NCBI GenBank assembly: GCA_944322755.1
Contig: CALUPY010000022.1
Coordinates: 1 to 40,918 of the forward strand
Source: Candidatus Gastranaerophilales bacterium
GTDB lineage: Bacteria; Cyanobacteriota; Vampirovibrionia; Gastranaerophilales; Gastranaerophilaceae
Direction of reading: 5' to 3'
DNA length: 40,918 bases
In this document: positions 34,971 to 40,918 of the stretch, one piece after another
Numbering within the stretch: position 1 is the first letter of the stretch
Layout of the letters: each line of letters begins with the position of its first letter
Notes under the pieces: generated by a model
Told to the model about the DNA's origin: nothing
Databases searched by the model: none
What the model saw: only the letters and a program-made list of their open reading frames with translations
Position numbers and translations under genes: made by a program

Positions 34971-36049
34971 TATGATTTAACTCCATCTGATTTGTTCTCG
35001 ATTTTGTAGTTTTTTGCAGTAGTTTTAGTTAAAAGCAGCCCAATTGCTGTCAATGTTCCTAACGCAGCAAGAGAAATACTGGTTTTGCCAATAATTGATG
35101 AAGCCTTACTGTTTCCGCTCCAAAACTGCTGTATGCTTTTAATAAACGGAGAGAATATATAGTCTTTTAGAGCTGTTTTAATATTTTCGAGTTTTGTTTT
35201 TGTTGACAATTTTTTGTTAAATATACCGTTTTTTAAAAGTCCTTTAAATTCCTGGACATTTTCTTCATCCCATGCCTTTTGGTTAGCTATTCCTATACCG
35301 ATTGGTACAAAAAGTGCTGTTAATGCATACTGCCATGCTTTAGCCATTATTATTGTTTTTTTGATAAGGTGTTTTAAACTTCCATCTGGATCTTCTGTTT
35401 CGGCTTTTATTTTAAATTTCTTAGCCATATCCGTGTACCGTTCATTTATTTCTGAAAGATTTTTTCCATCCTTTTTGTATAAAACATCCCAGCGTGTAAA
35501 CTCATTACTGCCGAATACTTTTTGAATTTCAAACCCTTTCTTGAATATTCCGGTATATCCCGGTGTTTTGGATATCACTCTCTGATACGGATGATTCAAG
35601 TCCATACCGCGTGCGAGCTGAACTGTTGTATTAATAAGACCTTTAGCAAGAGCAGCGGAAAGATAATAAAGGCCAACCCCAAGAGCCATATGTTTCGCAA
35701 CTTTTTTGGCTGCATTTCCGGCAAGCTGATTGTCATATTTCACACCTGCATAAAATAATGCAGCCAGAATAGGCCCGCCTACATAATAAGGAAATTTTGC
35801 CGTTTGCAGATATTCGAAAAATGTATAATCTGGCGCTCCGTATAAACCTCTGGGGAAATGAGTAAGAGCAATATCTTTAGTCTTCTTAATGTTGTACTTC
35901 ATTTTACTAAAGACATCATTTGGTAAAATTTTGTCTTCTTCTTTTACTGCCGGTTTTTGTTTCTTTTTCTTAAACGAAACCTCCGGCATACCTCTAAATG
36001 ACGCCGCAGTGTTCTGTCTAGGTTCTAAACTCTGTACTAAATTAACCAT
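34970..36049 (-). CDS. 359-residue polytopic membrane protein of unknown function
   Basis: Not recognised. A basic cytosolic N-terminus (1-80) includes AASFRGMPEVSFKKKKQ, with the F-[KR]-G type motif also seen in the two downstream proteins. Four hydrophobic segments are visible: about 89-106 (YYVGGPILAALFYAGV), 122-142 (MALGVGLYYLSAALAKGLI), 243-259 and 322-343 (SISLAALGTLTAIGLLLTK). A polar Lys-rich domain lies between them. First gene of the operon: GAAGGGG is three bases before the ATG, and a TATAAT lies at 36082-36077 (minus) without a clear -35. Possibly the membrane partner of the 1166-residue protein. Confidence 0.7.
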   Translation of the reverse strand: MVNLVQSLEPRQNTAASFRGMPEVSFKKKKQKPAVKEEDKILPNDVFSKMKYNIKKTKDIALTHFPRGLYGAPDYTFFEYLQTAKFPYYVGGPILAALFYAGVKYDNQLAGNAAKKVAKHMALGVGLYYLSAALAKGLINTTVQLARGMDLNHPYQRVISKTPGYTGIFKKGFEIQKVFGSNEFTRWDVLYKKDGKNLSEINERYTDMAKKFKIKAETEDPDGSLKHLIKKTIIMAKAWQYALTALFVPIGIGIANQKAWDEENVQEFKGLLKNGIFNKKLSTKTKLENIKTALKDYIFSPFIKSIQQFWSGNSKASSIIGKTSISLAALGTLTAIGLLLTKTTAKNYKIENKSDGVKS

Positions 36050-36309
36050 TTTCCCCTTCAGATCGCATGAATTCCTATTATAATAAGGTTCGTAAAAATT
36101 TTTTTTGCTACCTTATTTACTAAAAATACAGACTAATTTTTATAAATCCAGTCTAGCATAGTGTTTCAGGGGATAAAAACATATTTACATTTTGTTACAC
36201 AAAATAAATTCTGTCATTCTAAAAACTAGATTATTATACAGCAAGAGTGTATTTAATAAAAAAAGCCCCGTTGTGCTATCAACGGAGCTTTTTACCTCTT
36301 AATTAAAGA
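36050..36309. other. AT-rich intergenic region between ppdK and the GH13 operon
   Basis: 260 bases with no gene. It contains the ppdK terminator at its right end and the presumptive promoter of the 359-residue gene at its left end. The middle holds AT-rich runs without a clear repeat or structured RNA. Confidence 0.5.
36261..36293 (-). terminator. Rho-independent terminator of ppdK
   Basis: On the plus strand AAAAGCCCCGTTG (36261-36273), loop TGCTAT, CAACGGAGCTTTTT. Read on the minus strand it forms a stem with one mismatch, followed by seven T, 16 bases after the ppdK stop. Confidence 0.88.
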
Positions 36310-38979
36310 CTACTTGCAAGCGCAAGCTTCTTTGCATTTATTTTCTTCGATAACTGCCTGAGCTGCAGCAAGTCTTGCTTGCGGAACTCTAAACGGTGAG
36401 CAGGAAACATAGTTCAAGCCGATTCTGTGGCAGAACTTAACTGATTCCGGATCTCCGCCGTGTTCACCGCAGATACCGCGTTTAAGATCAGGTCTTACAG
36501 GAAGTGCTTTTTCAAGCGCAATCTGCATTAACTGACCGACGCCTTCCTGATCCAGTGTAGAGAACGGGTTTGCCGGAAGGATTTTGTTATCAACGTATTT
36601 CTTGAGGAATTTACCTTCTGCATCGTCTCTTGAATATCCGAATGTCATCTGAGTCAGGTCATTTGTACCGAATGAGAAGAATTCTGCATATTCTGCAATT
36701 TTGTCAGCTGTTAAAGCGGCACGGGGGATTTCAATCATTGTACCGATTTTATATTCAACAGTTGTGCCTTTTTCTTCCATTACTTCTTTTGCTACTTTTT
36801 CAACAACTGCTCTTGCTTCTTTGAGTTCGTTAACGTGACCTACAAGCGGAATCATTACTTCAGGTTTTACGTCAAGACCTTCTTTTTTCAAGTCACAAGC
36901 AGCGGAGAAGATAGCTCTTGCCTGCATTTCGTTGATTTCCGGCCATGTCAAACCGAGACGGCAACCACGAAGACCCATCATCGGGTTCAATTCAGACATA
37001 GATTCAACAAGGTGAAGCATTTCTTCATCTTTTTTGCAGTCTTCATTAAGTGCTTTCTTTCTTGCAACTGTAGCAATTAACTCTTCTTTTGAAGGAAGGA
37101 ATTCGTGAAGCGGCGGGTCGAGTAAACGAATAGTCATCGGTTTGTCGCCCATAGCTTTGAACATATCATAGAAATCCTGATATTGCATAGGAAGCAGGTG
37201 AGAAAGAGCTTCTTTTCTCTGTTCAACATTTTCTGCAATAATCATTTTTTGTACCCATGGCAGTCTTTCAGGAGCCATAAACATGTGTTCTGTTCTGCAA
37301 AGACCAACACCTTCTGCACCGAATTCAAGAGCTTTTGCAACGTCTGCCGGAGTATCTGCGTTAGCACGAACACCGAGTCTTTTAACGTTGTTAACCCAGT
37401 GGAACAGTTTCTGGAAGTTTTCATCCATCTTGGGCGGAATAAGATGTACAGAACCTGCCATAACTTCGCCTGTACCGCCGTCAAGAGAAATGATATCGTT
37501 TTTGTGATATACCTGACCGCTTGCGTCAGTCAAAGTTTCATTTTTCAGGTCAATTTTCAGGTCTTCACAACCTGCAACGCACGGTTTACCCATACCTTTT
37601 GCAACAACAGCTGCATGAGAAGTCATACCGCCTCTGAGTGTCAATACACCCTGAGAAGCAATCATACCGTGGATATCATCCGGACAGGTTTCCAAACGCA
37701 CGAGGATAACTTTTTCGCCTGCATTACCACGCTGCGCAGCTTCTTCAGTATCGAATACAACCTTACCGACAGCCGCACCCGGTGATGCAGCAAGCCCCTG
37801 AGCAATTCTGTGAGCTTCTTTTTTAGCAGCGGGGTCAAAGTCAGGAAGTAATACCTGATATAACTGATTTGCATCAACAAGCTCAATTGCTCTTTCTTTT
37901 GAAATGATACCCTCTTCTGCCATTTCAACAGCAATTCTTACGCTTGCCTTAGCTGTTCTTTTACCGTTTCTAGTCTGGAGGATATAGAGTTTTCCTTTTT
38001 CAATTGTAAATTCCATATCCTGAACATCTTTGTAACCTTCTTCAAGTTTTTTAGCTATTTCAACATACTGTTTGTACTGTTCAGGCATTTCTTTTTCAAG
38101 ATCTGCAATCGGATGAGGTGTTCTGATACCTGCAACAACATCTTCACCCTGTGCATTTGTCAAGTATTCACCATAGAATTTGTTTTCACCTGTAGAGGGG
38201 TTTCTGGTAAAGGAAACACCTGTAGCACAGTCATCGCCCATGTTTCCGAATACCATAGTTTGTACGTTTACAGCGGTACCGTAGTTGTGGTCAATTTTGT
38301 AGTGATTTCTGTATGCAACAGCTCTCGGAATATTCCAGGAACGGAATACAGCTTCGATAGCTTCTTCAAGCTGTACAAACGGATCTTGAGGAAATTCTTT
38401 TCCTGTTTCTGCTTTAATCAGAGCTTTGTAAGGTTCGATTAATGATTTCCAGTCTTCTGCTGTCAATTCAGTATCGAGCTTGTATCCTTTTTCAGCTTTA
38501 ATTTTGTCAATGAAGTCTTCGAATTTGCTTCTTTCAATGTCCCAGGCTACAGAACCGAACATAGTTAAGAAACGTCTGTAAGAATCGTAGCAAAATCTCG
38601 GGTTGTTGGTGAGTTTAATCATACCTTCAACTGTCTGGTCGTTCATACCGAGGTTGAGGATAGTTTCCATCATACCGGGCATTGAGAGTCTTGCGCCTGA
38701 ACGAACTGATACAAGCAGAGGATTTTCAGCATCGCCGAATTTCTTTCCTGCTTTTTCTTCAACTTTTTTCAAAGCAGCTTTAACTTCATCCATAACGCCT
38801 GCCGGCATTTTGTTGCCGTGGTTTATATAATCCATACAAGTTTCTGTAGTGATTGTTAACCCCGGAGGAACAGGAAGTCCCAAATTTGTCATCTCGGCAA
38901 GGTTTGCGCCTTTACCGCCAAGGAGGTTACGCATGTTGGCGTTTCCTTCTTCAAATAACCATACTCGTTTTTCTGTCAT
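36310..38979 (-). CDS. ppdK: Pyruvate, phosphate dikinase
   Basis: Interconverts pyruvate + ATP + Pi and PEP + AMP + PPi; in anaerobes it works in glycolysis or gluconeogenesis. The 889 residues comprise an ATP-grasp N-terminal domain (GGKGANLAEMTNLGLPVPPG at 22-41, then VSVRSGARLSMPGMMETILN), a central swivelling domain with the phospho-His in GGMTSHAAVVAKGMGKPCV (near residue 453), and a TIM-barrel PEP domain (GVGLCRTEHMF, GLRGCRLG, FSFGTNDLTQMTFG and the catalytic Cys in GICGEHGGDP near 836). Full length and intact. The last residues, NKCKEACACK, add three cysteines beyond the usual end. AAGGAG precedes the ATG. Monocistronic, with its own promoter and terminator. Confidence 0.98.
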   Translation of the reverse strand: MTEKRVWLFEEGNANMRNLLGGKGANLAEMTNLGLPVPPGLTITTETCMDYINHGNKMPAGVMDEVKAALKKVEEKAGKKFGDAENPLLVSVRSGARLSMPGMMETILNLGMNDQTVEGMIKLTNNPRFCYDSYRRFLTMFGSVAWDIERSKFEDFIDKIKAEKGYKLDTELTAEDWKSLIEPYKALIKAETGKEFPQDPFVQLEEAIEAVFRSWNIPRAVAYRNHYKIDHNYGTAVNVQTMVFGNMGDDCATGVSFTRNPSTGENKFYGEYLTNAQGEDVVAGIRTPHPIADLEKEMPEQYKQYVEIAKKLEEGYKDVQDMEFTIEKGKLYILQTRNGKRTAKASVRIAVEMAEEGIISKERAIELVDANQLYQVLLPDFDPAAKKEAHRIAQGLAASPGAAVGKVVFDTEEAAQRGNAGEKVILVRLETCPDDIHGMIASQGVLTLRGGMTSHAAVVAKGMGKPCVAGCEDLKIDLKNETLTDASGQVYHKNDIISLDGGTGEVMAGSVHLIPPKMDENFQKLFHWVNNVKRLGVRANADTPADVAKALEFGAEGVGLCRTEHMFMAPERLPWVQKMIIAENVEQRKEALSHLLPMQYQDFYDMFKAMGDKPMTIRLLDPPLHEFLPSKEELIATVARKKALNEDCKKDEEMLHLVESMSELNPMMGLRGCRLGLTWPEINEMQARAIFSAACDLKKEGLDVKPEVMIPLVGHVNELKEARAVVEKVAKEVMEEKGTTVEYKIGTMIEIPRAALTADKIAEYAEFFSFGTNDLTQMTFGYSRDDAEGKFLKKYVDNKILPANPFSTLDQEGVGQLMQIALEKALPVRPDLKRGICGEHGGDPESVKFCHRIGLNYVSCSPFRVPQARLAAAQAVIEENKCKEACACK

Positions 38980-39011
38980 GTTTGTTCTCCTTTTAAATAA
39001 ACTGAGTAAGT

Positions 39012-39040
39012 ATTAAAAAACCATTTAAATACACAGTCAA
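39012..39040 (-). promoter_or_regulatory. Candidate sigma70 promoter of ppdK
   Basis: On the minus strand TTGACT (39040-39035), 17-base spacer, TTTAAT (39017-39012). The predicted leader is about 27 bases and includes AAGGAG. Confidence 0.5.
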
Positions 39041-39131
39041 ACACTACCACAAAAATGCATTTCTTTCAAATACTTTTTGTTGTGAAAATTCATATATATA
39101 AAGGATTTATAAGTTATTACACATCGCATAT

Positions 39132-40448
39132 CTAAATAATATTTGACGGAAGAACCTCTTCATGAGCGTCTATACGCTTTTTCAGCTCGCCTGTCGGCAC
39201 ATAATAAGGTGTTACCGTCATTATTTTTGCAGCAATATCAGGATAATAATAAATAAACCTGAGTTCACTGTCTGTTAAAGGTTTCTGTGTATGAACGTTT
39301 GCATAACGTGCAAGTTCAAGAATATTTCTGGCTTCATCTTCGTCATGGAATTCGAGCTCCAGATTTTTATAAACGTTTCTAAAACCTCTGATACCGCCAT
39401 ATTCTCCGACTGTAATCATTCTGCCGGTTTCAACAATTTCCGGTTCTCCTCTTCCGAGTTCCTCAAAATCGTATAGTTCATAATTTCTTCTGTCTTTCAA
39501 AGCACCGTCTGCGTGTATACCTGATTCATGCGCAAAAGCATTGCTGCCGACAGCAGGCTGATTAATCGGAATAGGGACGCCAAAGGCATAGGCAGTGTAT
39601 TTTGCAAGTTTCCAGGCTTTTGAAAGGTCAATTTTTTCATCAATTTTGTATTTACCGGCAAAGCCGCTTGATTTAAGCACAGCCAGCAGACAGGATATAA
39701 GGTCGGCATTTCCGGCTCTTTCGCCCATGCCGTTAACCGCAGTATTTATGTATGCATCCACACCGGCATCTATTGCAGCTTTAGCCCCTAACACAGAGCA
39801 GCCTGTAGCCATGCCCAGATCATTATGGAAATGCATTTCCATATCCATTTCCGTTGCTTTTGCGATTTCAAAAATCCGTTGATATGCAGAATGAGGATCG
39901 TTATATCCAAGTGTATCGCAGTATCTGAAACGTTTTGCACCTGCTGCTTTTGTTTCTTTGGCAAATTTTATAAGAAAATCTAAATCAGTCCTGGATGCAT
40001 CTTCAGCGTTTACACCTATTATTTCTGCACCGCAGGTCACAGCCGCCTCAACAGCCTCGCAGGTCATTTTCAATATATCTTCTCTTGTTTTTTTGCCGCC
40101 GAATTTTCCGTTAATCATCTGGTCTGAAGTGGATTGCGAAAGATTAACATATTTTAACCGGGGCACATTCTGGAAAGACTGTATTACATCACTTGCCATT
40201 GCTCTCATCCAGCCTGATAGTTTTGTTTTTGTAATGACTCCTCTGTCTACAAGTTCTAAATTTCCGTTTAAATAATTCAGTTCATGCTTTGTGATAGGAA
40301 ACCCGAATTCTGACTGGGTAATGCCCATATCATCCAGCATAAGATTAATGATGGTTTTTTGAAGTTTTGCAAGCCCGAGACGAGAAGTCTGCACGCCGTC
40401 TCTGTTAGTGACATCTACGAAATAAATTTTGTTTTCAGCGCTGCTCAT
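39132..40448 (-). CDS. Homocitrate/2-isopropylmalate/citramalate synthase family protein
   Basis: Condenses acetyl-CoA with a 2-oxoacid (HMGL-like TIM barrel). FVDVTNRDGVQTSRLGL (metal and substrate residues near the start), MEMHFHNDLGMATGC (metal His pair), INTAVNGMGERAGNADL and AFAHESGIHADGALKD are characteristic. The roughly 438-residue protein lacks the C-terminal allosteric domain of LeuA, so NifV/AksA-like homocitrate or citramalate synthase is more likely than leucine-pathway LeuA; the substrate cannot be fixed. I choose the ATG at 40448 because GAGGA precedes it by five to six bases; an ATG at 40460 (adding MRKF) overlaps that site. An extended -10 lies about 30 bases upstream. No leu/nif neighbours are in the window. 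Confidence 0.9.
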   Translation of the reverse strand: MSSAENKIYFVDVTNRDGVQTSRLGLAKLQKTIINLMLDDMGITQSEFGFPITKHELNYLNGNLELVDRGVITKTKLSGWMRAMASDVIQSFQNVPRLKYVNLSQSTSDQMINGKFGGKKTREDILKMTCEAVEAAVTCGAEIIGVNAEDASRTDLDFLIKFAKETKAAGAKRFRYCDTLGYNDPHSAYQRIFEIAKATEMDMEMHFHNDLGMATGCSVLGAKAAIDAGVDAYINTAVNGMGERAGNADLISCLLAVLKSSGFAGKYKIDEKIDLSKAWKLAKYTAYAFGVPIPINQPAVGSNAFAHESGIHADGALKDRRNYELYDFEELGRGEPEIVETGRMITVGEYGGIRGFRNVYKNLELEFHDEDEARNILELARYANVHTQKPLTDSELRFIYYYPDIAAKIMTVTPYYVPTGELKKRIDAHEEVLPSNII

Positions 40449-40477
40449 AAATTTCCTCATTTAAAATAATTAATCTG

Positions 40478-40486
40478 ATTATATCA
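40478..40486 (-). promoter_or_regulatory. Extended -10 promoter of the homocitrate-synthase-family gene
   Basis: On the minus strand TGA-TATAAT (TATAAT at 40483-40478), an extended -10 without a clear -35. The predicted leader is about 23 bases and carries the GAGGA ribosome binding site. Confidence 0.5.
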
Positions 40487-40528
40487 TAATTTTGTGCCGG
40501 CGTATAAATTACATGAGACGTAGCTTTT

Positions 40529-40544
40529 AAGAATAATTATTCTT
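40529..40544. promoter_or_regulatory. 16-bp perfect palindrome, possible operator
   Basis: AAGAATAATTATTCTT, a perfect dyad centred about 56 bases upstream of the -10 of the homocitrate-synthase-family gene. No T run follows, so it is not a terminator. It could bind a dimeric regulator; the family is unknown. Confidence 0.35.
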
Positions 40545-40599
40545 ACTCTGGGAGAGGGTTTAATGAATCCGCTTAAATATGAAAATCTTTATGGTCTCT

Positions 40600-40626
40600 A
40601 TGGATTGCCGCGCCCTCGTTCCTCGG
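40600..40626. repeat. Dispersed repeat, copy 1
   Basis: 27 bases (ATGGATTGCCGCGCCCTCGT...) identical to 40813-40839. This copy continues with GGCTCGCAATGACG, giving the common GGATTGC...GCAATGAC inverted-repeat form of small dispersed intergenic elements. Confidence 0.8.
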
Positions 40627-40812
40627 GCTCGCAATGACGCATTGTGTCATGCTGAAGAGCCAGTTGTTTGTGTCCGCTTCAATATCTCCATGTTCAGCAT
40701 CTTACAGGCTAGAAGTCCAGTGCAAAACGCCAAGTGTGTCAGATCCTGAACATACACGATTTTCACTGCGTTCCTGATTTATCGTTTCTGGATGAAAGTC
40801 TTTGTTGTCTAT

Positions 40813-40839
40813 ATGGATTGCCGCGCCCTCGTTCCTCGG
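40813..40839. repeat. Dispersed repeat, copy 2
   Basis: Exact 27-base match to 40600-40626, but the right half (GCTCGCAATGAC) has decayed to ATGTGTAATGAT. Same orientation, 213 bases apart. Confidence 0.8.
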
Positions 40840-40918
40840 ATGTGTAATGATAATATTTATTATGTAAAAATAACAACCAAAACCCACGGTAATAACCACA
40901 TCAATCCAAAGCCTCACC

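Larger units (their letters stand above)
40461..40918. other. Gene-free right end with dispersed repeats
   Basis: 458 bases without a supportable gene. It contains the promoter of the preceding minus-strand gene, a 16-base palindrome and two copies of a dispersed repeat. The only open frame (40702-40917, minus) reads through the repeat and has no ribosome binding site. Confidence 0.55.

Noticed and set aside
36050-36309. Possible structured RNA between ppdK and the membrane-protein operon
   Set aside because: Apart from the ppdK terminator I see only AT-rich runs and no consistent pairing or known riboswitch core.
40702-40917. Minus-strand frame at the right edge
   Set aside because: It translates the dispersed repeat (NEGAAIHIDNKD-type reading) and has no start signal; frames of this kind appear wherever the repeat occurs.

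Overview
The window looks like a chromosomal segment of a low-GC, fermentative, gut-type non-photosynthetic cyanobacterial relative (Vampirovibrionia/Melainabacteria, most like Gastranaerophilales). This placement is inference. It rests on a long cyanobacterial-style NusB beginning MQARRAARELAL and coupled to ftsY, on anaerobic-type central metabolism (pyruvate phosphate dikinase plus a malic enzyme), on many prepilin-like proteins with an F-S-[LM]-A-E signature, and on cytosolic or membrane proteins with short F-[KR]-[AG] N-terminal motifs that I associate with this group. No tRNA, rRNA, CRISPR array, transposase or phage integrase was recognised.

Layout. 1-574: gene-free, with two tandem 82-bp-spaced hairpin repeats, degenerate dispersed repeats and the terminator of groL. 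575-2548: groS-groL (minus). 2632-6254: a minus-strand glycosylation operon (a GT2 dolichol-phosphate-mannose-synthase-like enzyme and two paralogous multi-spanning GT-C-type proteins), divergent from a third GT-C-type protein (6321-8105). 8102-10989: small lineage-specific proteins around a nusB-ftsY operon. Two of these small genes share a 24-bp upstream element with 23/24 identity. 10979-14425: der-plsY-malic enzyme operon (minus); the malic enzyme appears to carry a degenerate duplication of its N-terminal catalytic domain.

14426-26035 is the standout region. A three-gene cassette (called A, B and C here) of very large prepilin-like proteins occurs twice, A1-B1-C1 and A2-B2-C2, with a single ordinary pilin-like gene (D) between the copies. 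All six cassette proteins have a type III (prepilin peptidase) signal, a shared HG[KR][WY]xC...C module, glycine-rich domains and a C-terminus ending exactly in [ST]W. A1 and A2 agree at both ends but differ in the middle, where A1 has a roughly 95-residue poly-Ser tract and A2 a poly-Asp tract, each next to Cys-rich segments. A perfect (GATA)10 microsatellite lies 40 bp before A1, and hairpins sit between A and B in both copies. I interpret the region as a duplicated, possibly phase-variable, multi-subunit pilus-tip or pseudopilus adhesin system. The nearby glycosyltransferases could modify it, but that link is speculative.

26137-29391: a Bax-inhibitor-1-like membrane protein, miaB (apparently leaderless), a MerR-like HTH/coiled-coil protein and an exported thioredoxin-like protein. 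29392-36049: a translationally coupled three-gene operon of two unknown membrane proteins (359 and 1166 aa) and a GH13 enzyme with a GlgE-like active-site arrangement. 36310-40460: ppdK and a homocitrate/isopropylmalate-synthase-family gene. 40461-40918: gene-free, with a perfect palindrome and two copies of a dispersed repeat.
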